Position numbers and translations under genes: made by a program. Shown here piece after piece: positions 38,089 to 49,999 of a stretch of 64,000 nucleotides of DNA (positions are counted from its first letter, which is position 1; every line of letters begins with the position of its first letter). Source of the stretch: Paramecium sonneborni (lineage: Eukaryota > Ciliophora > Oligohymenophorea > Peniculida > Parameciidae); contig CAJJDN010000148.1 of NCBI GenBank assembly GCA_905182985.1, forward strand, positions 142,291 to 206,290, given 5' to 3'. The notes under the pieces were generated by a model. It made no database searches, had not been told where the DNA came from, and saw only the letters and a program-made list of their open reading frames with translations.

Positions 38089-38888
38089 TCATACTCCTAA
38101 TTCATTGAAAGCTTTGACAGATTTAAAAAGTTAAGATACTTCATTAACTCTGGTAAATTCTATGCAAAATGCTTGCAGCTTCTGTAATATAAAAACCTTA
38201 CTTCTGTTAGAAGATCTTTGATAGCTATTGCTTTTGTTTTTAAAAAGTGTCGAATAAATATACTGACATATTTAACTATTTTGGTTTATGTTTATTTTTC
38301 CTATATGATTTTATAATATTATATACTTTTATATTATTACAATATTATATACAATAATGCACGTAATATGTTAGGAAATCAGGAGGTATTTTCATTTAAT
38401 AATTTATCATAGCAATTAATTCAATCGTAGCAGGAGTAACATCAATAGTAATAAAAACATCCAAATAACTTAAATAATTAAATGTTTTACTCTTAGAAAT
38501 CTTAAGATTTCACATTTTTCTATAAGAAAAAGAGGACTATATTTGCATTATTTTCTATAATATCTGGTAATCTTGATGTTGTAAATCCACAATTCTTTAA
38601 TAAATATTCATCGTTTTCTAAAAAGTCTTAAATCAACTATAGTAAAGATTTTTTTTGTACCTTGTATTCTTAATCACTAACTTAAGTGCGACAAGCTTTC
38701 TATATAATTTCCTTTACCTAACTCAATTTATCACTATTTATTTAAAGTGTATAATTCCATTATAAATTATTAAGCATGCTAATCTCATTCCAATACAATC
38801 TACTCCCATTTAGAAGTGATGGAATAGGTCTCAAATGATCTATTTAAAATTATTCAGAATCTAAGTTGAGTTTCTTGATTTTATCCAT
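38089..38888 (-). CDS. CNOT11: CCR4-NOT complex subunit CNOT11
   Basis: The 243-aa protein matches the C-terminal half of CNOT11 (C2orf29), which joins CNOT10 on the NOT1 scaffold of the deadenylase complex. Conserved blocks: FLENDEYLLKNCGFTTSRLP followed by DIIENN (human: L---P-LVYHCGLTPRKLPELVENN), YLDVFITIDVTPATIEL (YLDVLVNMDMTLHSMEV), KIPPDFLTYYVHYCI (ELPTEFIHLYISNCI) and LQAFCIEFTRVNE (VQAFCIEFSRIRE). Three introns: 22 nt at 38469-38490 (ends AAG), 26 nt (ends TAG) and 20 nt at 38182-38201 (ends CAG); removal leaves 244 codons and restores these blocks exactly. The animal N-terminal region is absent. Confidence 0.88.
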
Positions 38889-38937
38889 TAGAAAAAATAT
38901 TCAAATATTTTAATAATAAAATATACATATATATTCA

Positions 38938-40151
38938 TCAAGGTATGTATGATTATTCTATAGAAACATTTGGAAAGTTGCCAATACTAACATTTAAATT
39001 TGAGACTAGATTCCAACCATCTAAATTAATTCTTGGTAGCATTTATAATTCTTAAATATGTATTGGGATTTAACAAATCACAGGTACTGAAAGCCAAGTT
39101 AAAAATGAATCCTTATATTAAAAATAATTTAATTACAACTATTGCTTCTAATTAAAAAAAATATTAATTTTTAATAGTATTAGTCTTCAAAGATGCTTTT
39201 AATTCTTTTGGTAATTCTAAAATAGAAAGAATTCTATCTTTGTTTTATCCTGCTGAAAGACCATTCCATTATTAAGACACAACTACTAAATCTTCAATAA
39301 TTCTTTCGACTTCATCATTGTCAATGAAAATCAATTTATTTATTACTCTTGCTTCTATCCTATTAATAGGTCTCTAAGAACGAGTGTTATCAACAGAGTA
39401 TTCAACTGTTATTCTATCTCCAGGTGTAAATTTATTTGTTTTCAATTTCACCGATAATTCAACAGCTCCACTATTTAAACAAAGAAAATGAACTATATTT
39501 CCCTCTAATTATCTAAATTATTCAGTTTCTTTAAATCTACTATTGAGATAGACATCAGTACTCTCAGTCATTATTGTTCTAGCTTCTTCTGGAGAATCAA
39601 TTTTTAAAGTCACCATATAACCACATTTTCCTTATTTTTGACCTATTACAATTTTAAATTATTTATACCATCATTACTTTTGTATTAAAAACTAGAAGGC
39701 ATATTGAATTAGGTTGGAATATTGAAATTAAATTTATAGTCTCCAGCTTTAACACTACCATTATAAAGTTCTTAGGTATATATAAAAGAGTCATGTGTTC
39801 CATAATACCTAAAAATTCGATATAATAGGTTTCCATTTAACTCATATTTCTTTTATGCATATTTTTGTTAACCAATTGGAGAATCCAGAGTAATTTATAC
39901 AGACTATTTCTTCTCTATTAGCTTCTCAGGTATCATCTAAGGGTTACTTTCATCATACGGAATCTAATTTTTATTTTGTTAACGTTTACTTGTTTCTTTT
40001 CTAAAACCTTTGAATATTCTTTTGTTTAGAAAGTCAAAACAATTTAAACTTTAGGCATATCTAAAGGAATTCTAACATAGCAAAATCCTGTAATTTATTC
40101 TCCAGCAAGAGTGACGGCATCATTAAATTAAAATAAAATTGGTTTGCTCAT
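38938..40151 (-). CDS. arrestin-domain protein
   Basis: The 378-aa protein has an arrestin-N-like beta sandwich starting MSKPILFQFNDAVTLAGEQI and GFCYVRIPLDMPK, with KAGDYKFNFNIP (arrestin G-Y-FPF--P) and then an arrestin-C domain (KTNKFTPGDRITVEYSVDN; FLTWLSVPVICQIPIHI). Alpha-arrestins and VPS26-like proteins act as adaptors for membrane protein sorting or ubiquitin ligases. Introns of 26, 26 and 25 nt leave 379 codons; the last (39112-39136) ends AAG. It sits between CNOT11 and the OTU array gene, all on the minus strand. An adaptor role near ubiquitin genes is tempting but unproven. Confidence 0.78.
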
Positions 40152-40557
40152 TAGAAATATAATTATTTCTTAGATACAATTAATCGAGTTTTTAATTGAG
40201 TTCTCTCGCAGCAAATAAAAAACATCATTAAATTTACCACATCAAATTAAATATTATATCATTTGTAACTTTTTTCTTAATTCTCTAATTTTTTTCTATT
40301 TTTTAAAATCTAATACTATAAATAATATTTTAAGTAATCAATAAAATGGGCTTCTATTTATAAAAATATCCATAAATGATACTTGCTTATAATATTGTTT
40401 TTTTAAATGTGATGAAAAACATAATAATAATATAATACATATTAATGTAGTATCGATTACAAATAAACAATTGGATAAAGATTAAGAAATCTTGAATAAC
40501 AATTTTTAAATAATTAAAAAGTCATTATTATAATTATTTCTATTTGTTTCAGATACT
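40152..40557. other. 406-bp intergenic region
   Basis: AT-rich with no gene seen. Confidence 0.4.
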
Positions 40558-43500
40558 TCATATTTCTTGGCGATTTTCTACATTAGTATAATTCTTTAAT
40601 TTAAATTGATAAAATACCTCCTATGTATTTTTAATTTAATTATTATTATAATTATTTTCTTTTATCAAATAACCAATATTATAATGACCAGGTTTAATTA
40701 ATAATATAATTTTATTATTCTCTTCATTTCCATATTTATTAAACATAATCGAATCTTTATTTTCAATTAATAATAATTAAACAAGTCTAGAATTTTATAT
40801 TAAATAATTACATATTTAATTGTTTAGCTAATTCTGCAATAACAACTTCATTGGAATTGCATTCTTCTTCCCAATTTAATAGATTTACTCTATCATAAAC
40901 AGCATCTTTGTTTTCACTAAAATCAACAACCTAATTTGAATAATTTCTAAAAAATATAGTTGATAATCCATATAAACATCCATCAACTTCTTCTGATTAA
41001 TATTAATATGCAGAAAATTAAGTATGAAATTACTCGAATCTTTAATTTAAATCTTCAATTTTTTTTAATTCAATCAATCTGTTTATCAATGCAAATAAAA
41101 GCTCCTGCTCTATTTATTTATCATCAATTTTAAAATATTTGCCAGTAACAAATATTTTCATTGGTAATTAGATTTATTTAATTTTTTCCATAAATTGTTA
41201 GAATTAATTATAAGAATACTCAAATAATAAAATTGATAAGAATTAATATCCAAAAGCAGTATAGAAACAATTTCCATCTCCTCTTACCTCTCTAAATTTA
41301 TTACAATATTATCCTAACTTTTTGCTTCCTGCTAAACTCAAATTATAATTCTTTTTTAATCCAGATTAATCCTATTTTTATCTTACATAGTATTTAAATT
41401 AATCTTCTATTTACCTTTATTGAGAACTTATTTCATAAAGTTCATAAATAATTTTTCTAATACTAGATGGAAAAGGAGTAATGGGTGGGGGAGGATTAGG
41501 TTTAGGTGATATTTTTGAATGAATGACAATACTATCTGGTTTACACCCTTTTTAATCAAGTCTCAATTATTGTACTTTTTCTTGTTTATATTCTTATTCA
41601 GAAGTATTTTGTTTAATTTCATCTAAATATTGATTTAAATGCTTTTCTTTTGAATAAGTAGGCTTTTATAATTAAATTTCATTACCAATGTTTCTTCTAT
41701 TTATATTTATTGAAATGATATTTCTTAAGCTTATTAATTATCTTATATAAGATATCCTATATTATAATGACCAGGTTTAATTAATAATATAATTTTATTA
41801 TTCTCTTCATTTCCATATTTATTAAACATAATCGAATCTTTATTTTCAATTAATAATAATTAAACAAGTCTAGAATTTTATATTAAATAATTACATATTT
41901 AATTGTTTAGCTAATTCTGCAATAACAACTTCATTGGAATTGCATTCTTCTTCCCAATTTAATAGATTTACTCTATCATAAACAGCATCTTTGTTTTCAC
42001 TAAAATCAACAACCTAATTTGAATAATTTCTAAAAAATATAGTTGATAATCCATATAAACATCCATCAACTTCTTCTGATTAATATTAATATGCAGAAAA
42101 TTAAGTATGAAATTACTCGAATCTTTAATTTAAATCTTCAATTTTTTTTAATTCAATCAATCTGTTTATCAATGCAAATAAAAGCTCCTGCTCTATTTAT
42201 TTATCATCAATTTTAAAATATTTGCCAGTAACAAATATTTTCATTGGTAATTAGATTTATTTAATTTTTTCCATAAATTGTTAGAATTAATTATAAGAAT
42301 ACTCAAATAATAAAATTGATAAGAATTAATATCCAAAAGCAGTATAGAAACAATTTCCATCTCCTCTTACCTCTCTAAATTTATTACAATATTATCCTAA
42401 CTTTTTGCTTCCTGCTAAACTCAAATTATAATTCTTTTTTAATCCAGATTAATCCTATTTTTATCTTACATAGTATTTAAATTAATCTTCTATTTACCTT
42501 TATTGAGAACTTATTTCATAAAGTTCATAAATAATTTTTCTAATACTAGATGGAAAAGGAGTAATGGGTGGGGGAGGATTAGGTTTAGGTGATATTTTTG
42601 AATGAATGACAATACTATCTGGTTTACACCCTTTTTAATCAAGTCTCAATTATTGTACTTTTTCTTGTTTATATTCTTATTCAGAAGTATTTTGTTTAAT
42701 TTCATCTAAATATTGATTTAAATGCTTTTCTTTTGAATAAGTAGGCTTTTATAATTAAATTTCATTACCAATGTTTCTTCTATTTATATTTATTGAAATG
42801 ATATTTCTTAAGCTTATTAATTATCTTATATAAGATATCCTATATTATAATGACCAGGTTTAATTAATAATATAATTTTATTATTCTCTTCATTTCCATA
42901 TTTATTAAACATAATCGAATCTTTATTTTCAATTAATAATAATTAAACAAGTCTAGAATTTTATATTAAATAATTACATATTTAATTGTTTAGCTAATTC
43001 TGCAATAACAACTTCATTGGAATTGCATTCTTCTTCCCAATTTAATAGATTTACTCTATCATAAACAGCATCTTTGTTTTCACTAAAATCAACAACCTAA
43101 TTTGAATAATTTCTAAAAAATATAGTTGATAATCCATATAAACATCCATCAACTTCTTCTGATTAATATTAATATGCAGAAAATTAAGTATGAAATTACT
43201 CGAATCTTTAATTTAAATCTTCAATTTTTTTTAATTCAATCAATCTGTTTATCAATGCAAATAAAAGCTCCTGCTCTATTTATTTATCATCAATTTTAAA
43301 ATATTTGCCAGTAACAAATATTTTCATTGGTAATTAGATTTATTTAATTTTTTCCATAAATTGTTAGAATTAATTATAAGAATACTCAAATAATAAAATT
43401 GATAAGAATTAATATCCAAAAGCAGTATAGAAACAATTTCCATCTCCTCTTACCTCTCTAAATTTATTACAATATTATCCTAACTTTTTGCTTCCTGCTA

Positions 43501-45816
43501 AACTCAAATTATAATTCTTTTTTAATCCAGATTAATCCTATTTTTATCTTACATAGTATTTAAATTAATCTTCTATTTACCTTTATTGAGAACTTATTTC
43601 ATAAAGTTCATAAATAATTTTTCTAATACTAGATGGAAAAGGAGTAATGGGTGGGGGAGGATTAGGTTTAGGTGATATTTTTGAATGAATGACAATACTA
43701 TCTGGTTTACACCCTTTTTAATCAAGTCTCAATTATTGTACTTTTTCTTGTTTATATTCTTATTCAGAAGTATTTTGTTTAATTTCATCTAAATATTGAT
43801 TTAAATGCTTTTCTTTTGAATAAGTAGGCTTTTATAATTAAATTTCATTACCAATGTTTCTTCTATTTATATTTATTGAAATGATATTTCTTAAGCTTAT
43901 TAATTATCTTATATAAGATATCCTATATTATAATGACCAGGTTTAATTAATAATATAATTTTATTATTCTCTTCATTTCCATATTTATTAAACATAATCG
44001 AATCTTTATTTTCAATTAATAATAATTAAACAAGTCTAGAATTTTATATTAAATAATTACATATTTAATTGTTTAGCTAATTCTGCAATAACAACTTCAT
44101 TGGAATTGCATTCTTCTTCCCAATTTAATAGATTTACTCTATCATAAACAGCATCTTTGTTTTCACTAAAATCAACAACCTAATTTGAATAATTTCTAAA
44201 AAATATAGTTGATAATCCATATAAACATCCATCAACTTCTTCTGATTAATATTAATATGCAGAAAATTAAGTATGAAATTACTCGAATCTTTAATTTAAA
44301 TCTTCAATTTTTTTTAATTCAATCAATCTGTTTATCAATGCAAATAAAAGCTCCTGCTCTATTTATTTATCATCAATTTTAAAATATTTGCCAGTAACAA
44401 ATATTTTCATTGGTAATTAGATTTATTTAATTTTTTCCATAAATTGTTAGAATTAATTATAAGAATACTCAAATAATAAAATTGATAAGAATTAATATCC
44501 AAAAGCAGTATAGAAACAATTTCCATCTCCTCTTACCTCTCTAAATTTATTACAATATTATCCTAACTTTTTGCTTCCTGCTAAACTCAAATTATAATTC
44601 TTTTTTAATCCAGATTAATCCTATTTTTATCTTACATAGTATTTAAATTAATCTTCTATTTACCTTTATTGAGAACTTATTTCATAAAGTTCATAAATAA
44701 TTTTTCTAATACTAGATGGAAAAGGAGTAATGGGTGGGGGAGGATTAGGTTTAGGTGATATTTTTGAATGAATGACAATACTATCTGGTTTACACCCTTT
44801 TTAATCAAGTCTCAATTATTGTACTTTTTCTTGTTTATATTCTTATTCAGAAGTATTTTGTTTAATTTCATCTAAATATTGATTTAAATGCTTTTCTTTT
44901 GAATAAGTAGGCTTTTATAATTAAATTTCATTACCAATGTTTCTTCTATTTATATTTATTGGGGTGATATTTCTTAAGATTATTAATTATTTTATGTAAT
45001 ATATCGTATATTATAATGGCCAGGTAAAGGAGGGATAAAATGTAAAGGAGTAATAATAGGTGAAGGATTAATAATAGCTTTAGGTGATATTTCTGAATTA
45101 ATACTATCCGGTTTATACCCTTTTTAATCATGTCTTAGTTGAAGATTCGAATTATCAAAATTATTTTACTCATCAATTTTCGTTTCTAATTCAATTTTTT
45201 ATGATTAAAATGATTTTTGCTGCGTAGCAAGATCCCATTATTATTAATTTTATTATTATTATTTATCTTGTCCAAAATTTATAATATAAGAATCTTTATT
45301 AGTCTATGATTAATTTTCAATATTTATTTAGATGTTTTATTGCCTTATTGGTCTTTAGGGTGATTTGGTTTGATAATTCTATTATTTTTCATCTTTTGTT
45401 AATTCCACACTTTTTTATTAATTAACTTTTTAATCTATTTTATTCATAAAGTGAATACCATTTTTTAATGAACTGTCTCTCTTTTATCCCGATTAGTTTT
45501 AATCATCTTAGCTTTTAATAGAATTAGAATTATGCACACTGTCATTCCTACTCGAGTTTGTTTATTATTTTTGATTTAACTAATTAACTTCTTTATTTGA
45601 TTAATATGGAGAATTATCTCTCCAATTTTAATTATTTCGATTATTATCTGGCTTTTATTCTTTTAATTTATTGTTATTACTCTATTAAGAATTTTAATTT
45701 AATAGTTCCTGTGCAGAATCATTTTGTGAATTTCTATTACTTAAGCATAACCATACAACCAAACCTACCCCCACAAATACACAAACAATAATAACAATCC
45801 AATAATAAAATTCCAT
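40558..45816 (-). CDS. membrane-anchored protein with four tandem otubain (OTU/C65) deubiquitinase domains, 1,688 aa
   Basis: An N-terminal TM helix (WIVIIVCVFVGVGLVVWL) is followed by ~230 residues of Gln/Asn-rich disorder, a remnant PGHYNIRY, then four units of ~345 aa. Each unit has a linker, a Pro-rich SPKPNPPPPITPFP stretch and a complete otubain domain: REVRGDGNCFYTAFGYQFL (catalytic Asp and Cys), VDFSENKDAVYDRVNLLNWE and IILLIKPGHYNIGY (catalytic His). Each unit has a 25-nt intron (GTAAT...TCTAG) before LVQLLLIENKD and needs a 23-nt intron (GTAAT...AAAAG) in the linker. With all eight removed the gene is exactly 1,689 codons. Otubains cleave ubiquitin chains, with Lys48 the usual target. 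A tail after the last unit ends NVENRQEI. Confidence 0.85.
40681..45012 (-). repeat. tandem array: four 1,083-bp units
   Basis: The marker ATAATGACCAGG begins at 40681, 41764, 42847 and 43930, and its variant at 45013, giving an exact 1,083-bp period. The units look identical wherever I compared them by eye, including introns, and diverge only at the array edges (after ~44960 and before 40681). 1,083 is divisible by three. The array is young or homogenised. The copy number in the real genome may be higher if the assembly collapsed it. Confidence 0.95.
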
Positions 45817-46235
45817 TAATCTAATTCTATAACAAATTAAATAATTATATATATTAAAAATTTAATTCCTAATATTCAAATACATATTAAATTTGATATT
45901 ATTTATATTGATTGTTTCTATTATATTTTTAATTGTATTATAACTAACAATGTTAAAAAATAAATTGTTGAAAAATTTAGGATTTAAATTTATCAATAAT
46001 ATGATCATTTTTTCTTGGATGGAATTCAAAGTATTTATTTATTATTTTATCAGATATAGTATTATTATATAAATATCATTTTATGAACAAATTTATCAAA
46101 ACTGTTATTCATAAACTTAATTTGATAGATGTCTTGGATTTAAAAAATAAATTCTTCAGATTATTTTAAATATAATTTCTTTACAATTACAAATTTTATA
46201 TAATGTTTTTGAAAATATCAATTACCAGTTTAAAA

Positions 46236-46450
46236 TCATACAGCAACAAAATTTCCATTTCCTTTAACTTCTCTAAATGCATTATAATATTTCTCTAAAT
46301 CCTTACGAGCTGCAAAAGTAGATTGTAGTTCTTTATTTTAGGCTTTGCTTTAGGTTTTTTTACATAATATTTATACATATTTCCTATTTTCATATTTTTG
46401 TTAATTACTTCTCTATCGATGTTGAATATTTTTTATGTTTACTAAATTTA
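46236..46450 (-). pseudogene. decayed OTU-domain fragment
   Basis: Between the two OTU genes the minus strand reads YKYYVKKPKAKPK followed, in a shifted frame, by ARKDLEKYYNAFREVKGNGN, clearly related to YYVRQKQDQSG... KLGQYCNKFREVRGDGNCFY of the intact units. The catalytic GDGNCF has become GNGNF, the frame is broken, and sequence beyond it is not recognisable. It is an older, inactivated member of the cluster; limits are approximate. Confidence 0.7.
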
Positions 46451-47032
46451 TTGATAATAATTGAAAATTTTCTAAAATTTATTCTTATTCAGAATAATAT
46501 ATTTAACTTAGTTCATTAGCTCGCTAATTTATGAAATCTATTTGTTCAATAGATATAATTTAATAATTTATCAAAGATTCAATAATCGTTTACTTCTATA
46601 AATATCCGAAATAGAATTCAATTTTAAGAGTATAAAATCCAAATTAGTTATTAAATTGACAGTATTATGGCATTATTTTCATCTAAAATCCTAGTTATTT
46701 GTAATTAGTTTTGATTCTTTTTTTTTTCATCAATATATCTGAGTTTCATTTTATTCACTATTCTCTTCAATAGAAGTAATTCCACCAGTAATATATCACT
46801 TATATGATTTTATGAAGTATGAATACTAAGATTTTTACAGAGTTTTATAAATATACATATAAAAAATTTTTGTTTTCTGCTTACGAATTTTATATTTGTG
46901 AATTTCAAGAATTTTTGGATTTTACGATTAACAAAATTTTATGATTTTAATAAATGATTATATGATTCCAATTCTAGAATGAGAAAAAAATTAATAAATT
47001 ATGTATTTTTATTCTTATTTAAAGTTAATTCA

Positions 47033-48454
47033 TCATAATGAAAACTCAAGTAATTTTGAGGCTTCTGCTTCTTTAAGTTTTCCATTTTTAATCAAATCTT
47101 AAATTTTACTCTATTTTTCATTTATTGACTATAATAATTATTCTATTTCCTTAACATTTTTTTCGTTCTAATCTTCATCAATACTTAGATGAAGTTTAAT
47201 TAAATCACTTAATCTTGATTATTTTTCGAGAAATTAATCAACAACTGTTTATTCCTGATAATAACCAATATTATAATGGCCAGGCTTAATTAATAATATA
47301 ATTTTATTATTCTCTTCATTTCCATAATTATTAACCATAATCGAATCTTTATTTTCAATGAATAATAATTAAACAAATCTAGAATTTTATATTAAATAAT
47401 TACATATTTAATTGTTTAGCTAATTCTACAATAACAACTTCATTGGAATTGCATTCTTCTTCCCAATTTAATAGATTTACTCTATCATAAACAGCATCTT
47501 TGTTTTCACTAAAATCAACAACATAATTTGAATAATTTCTAAAAAATATAGTTGATAATCCATATAAACATCCATCAACTTCTTCTGATTATTATTAATA
47601 TGCAGAAAATTAAGTATGAAATTACTCGAATCTTTAATTTAAATCTTCAATTTATTTTAATTAAGTCAATCTCTTTATAAATTCTAATAAAAGCTCCTGT
47701 TCTATTTATTTATCATCAATTTTAAAATATTTGCCAATAACAAATATTTTCATTGGTAATTAGATTTATTTAATTTTTTCCATAAATTGTTAGAATTAAT
47801 CATAAGAATACTCAAATAATAAAATTGATAAGAATTAATATCCAAAAGCAGTATAGAAACAATTTCCATCTCCTCTTACCTCTCTAAATTTATTACAATA
47901 TTATCCTAACTTTTTGCTTCCTGCTAAACTCAAATTATAATTCTTTTTTAATCCAGATTAATCCTATAGTTTTCTTACATAAAATTTTAGATTTTCATCA
48001 ACATTACGTAATTATGAAGAATTTTTATAAATTAAATTAATTTAATTTACGATTTCTATTACTTTTTATGAAGGGATTTACTAACAAATATTATATTCTT
48101 CAGTTTAAAATTATTGACAAGTTTAAAATTTTTCTTTTAATTACTTTTTAAGCTCTTTCTATTAATTTTCATTTTCTGAATTAATTTTATTAATAAACTT
48201 CTATCTTTCATCAACTTCATCGATAATTTGAGGAATAAGTTATCGATTCTCGTCCTTTTCTAGGTTGTTATCATCTTTTTCTTTTTTAGTTTATCTACTA
48301 AACCGCTTTAAAATATAACAAATTCTAATTCTTAATTATAATTTTACTTAATCCAATGTTTTTAATCCTTACTAAATAAATAAAACCCTAAAATCACTAA
48401 AAATAAGATAAATGAATATAGTAGAATATTTGAAACCTCATGATTCTCACTCAT
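47033..48454 (-). CDS. single otubain (OTU/C65) domain membrane protein, 457 aa
   Basis: It starts MSENHEVSNILLYSFILFLVI, an N-terminal TM anchor, then a Glu/Lys-rich spacer, the OTU domain with REVRGDGNCFYTAF and LLIKPGHYNIGYY, and a Gln/Glu-rich helical tail ending KLLEFSL that replaces the next repeat. A 23-nt intron (GTAAA...ATTAG) in the spacer and the same 25-nt OTU intron leave 458 codons. Sequence 47268-47965 is close to identical at DNA level to the array units, while both flanks are unrelated; this suggests gene conversion or recent exon transfer. The catalytic triad residues are present. The start lies inside the end of the PUB gene upstream. Confidence 0.85.
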
Positions 48455-49601
48455 AATTTATTTATTTTTAATATTGTAATAGTAAATGAAATTTAATTAA
48501 TTTACATTTATAAAAATTAAAAGCAATATATTACAATTAATAGAAATACATTAATTCATTTAAAATTTTTCTCTAATTATTTTTTCCATGCAATTTCAAC
48601 ATCTGCTTTTGACATTTACACATAACCTATTTCAATATATTTTTATAATCATTTTCACCTTCCCTATATCCAATTAATTATAAAATTTATCTTCCTTCTT
48701 CATATTATAGAATGTTAAGATTTATACTATTATTTATTTTATAAATATTTCTAAATTTCTTTTCACTAAGATTTTCTAGAATGTTTGTAATTAATCTCAA
48801 AATTATGTTGTGATAAATCTTTAATAATTATTGAGATTTCATTTTTTGACCAAGTGTAATAAAGATTAATTATTAATGAATATTTTCTTTTTATTATAGT
48901 AAAGTGAATTATTAAGATTTAATGTAAAGTGATCTTAGTTATTCATTATAATTTTTGATATCTTCGGGAAAGATTAACAATTCTCTAGCCATAAAATCTT
49001 CTATAGTAAGTTTGGCATTTTTCATTCCTTATGGTTCTTTACTTGAATAAATTAAAATAACATTTTTACCTATTTACTATAAATTTTTTAGATAAGGTAC
49101 TAACTCCTTTATTTCACTTACATTTACAAATTTTTAAGAAAAATGGGGTATCTAACTTATAGATTTCTATCAAAGAGACTAATTTAATTTTTTTTTAATA
49201 AGTAATTCAAAAGCATCTTCACTATGTAAATAAATTCTGAAAGTATCATCTCCTCTTTTAGTATCATCAAAAACTTCTTTATAATCAAATAATAATAATG
49301 GATAATAACAATTTAATATGCTTATCTCACCAAGCATTTAATATTGATCCATAATTTTACTCAACGGTTTTGGGAAAGTTTAAATTGTCTTAATTTTCAC
49401 ATTTATTTCCTCCAAAACATTTAACACTGATTCTATTTTCTCTATATAATCTTTCAAGACCCATAAATTTTTAAGATTAAATTTGTATTATTTTTAATCT
49501 TCAAATATTTTATTAGGTCGACTGACATCTATTGGAGTGAATCCATAATCAAAAAAAAATATTTTTGCTTTTTGAGTACAAAAAAACAACCTGATAATCA
49601 T
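48447..49601 (-). CDS. PUB-domain protein, ubiquitin/p97 pathway adaptor-like
   Basis: The ~376-aa protein starts MIIRLFFCTQKAKIFFFDYG. The middle (LLLFDYKEVFDDT; KNVILIYSSKEPQGM; FMARELLIFPEDIK) looks like an alpha/beta fold. The C-terminal PUB domain (LRLITNILENLSEKKFRNIY, then ILQYEEGRQILQLIGYREGENDY) resembles peptide:N-glycanase/UBX PUB domains, which bind the p97/VCP tail. An in-frame TGA near 49170 is removed by a 24-nt intron (GTCTC...ATAAG, AAG acceptor), leaving 377 codons. The stop (48447-48449) lies just after the ATG of the downstream OTU gene, an 8-nt overlap. The last ~55 residues are low-complexity and may be read-through. Confidence 0.6.
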
Positions 49602-49999
49602 AATCTTTTTAAACTTACTTTTATTAATTTACCCCTAATTTAACAATAAAATTATAAGCCATCGTTTGAGTTACTTCAATGATTTGAATTTATTAATAAG
49701 ATTTATATATTTAAAGGAAATCTCATGAATAACTTTGGTTGAGGTAAAGATATTATCCTTTAATTTTATATTGCCTGTATTCTTAATTTTTAATTTCCCT
49801 AATAATAGTATAAAATCATATTATAAAAATATGTGGAATTAATTGTAAAAGTGAAATATTTTTTGATTATAAGATATCAAGCAGAACATTCAAATATGAA
49901 ATAATAGCATAAGTTATTTGATAAAGTTATAAATATTCATTTTTATAATTAATATTTATTTTATATACAAATAATCTATAAGATTGATTTAGATTTAAT
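49602..49999. other. 398-bp intergenic region
   Basis: Nothing recognised. Confidence 0.4.

Noticed and set aside
41464..41500. G-rich strand GGGTGGGGGAGG repeated in each OTU unit, considered as telomere-like or G-quadruplex signal
   Set aside because: It is the reverse complement of the codons for the PNPPPP linker and recurs only because the unit recurs. No GGGGTT telomeric repeats are present.
40681..45012. The 1,083-bp array considered as a transposon or satellite
   Set aside because: Every unit is fully coding with a conserved enzyme domain. No terminal repeats, transposase or target-site duplications were seen.
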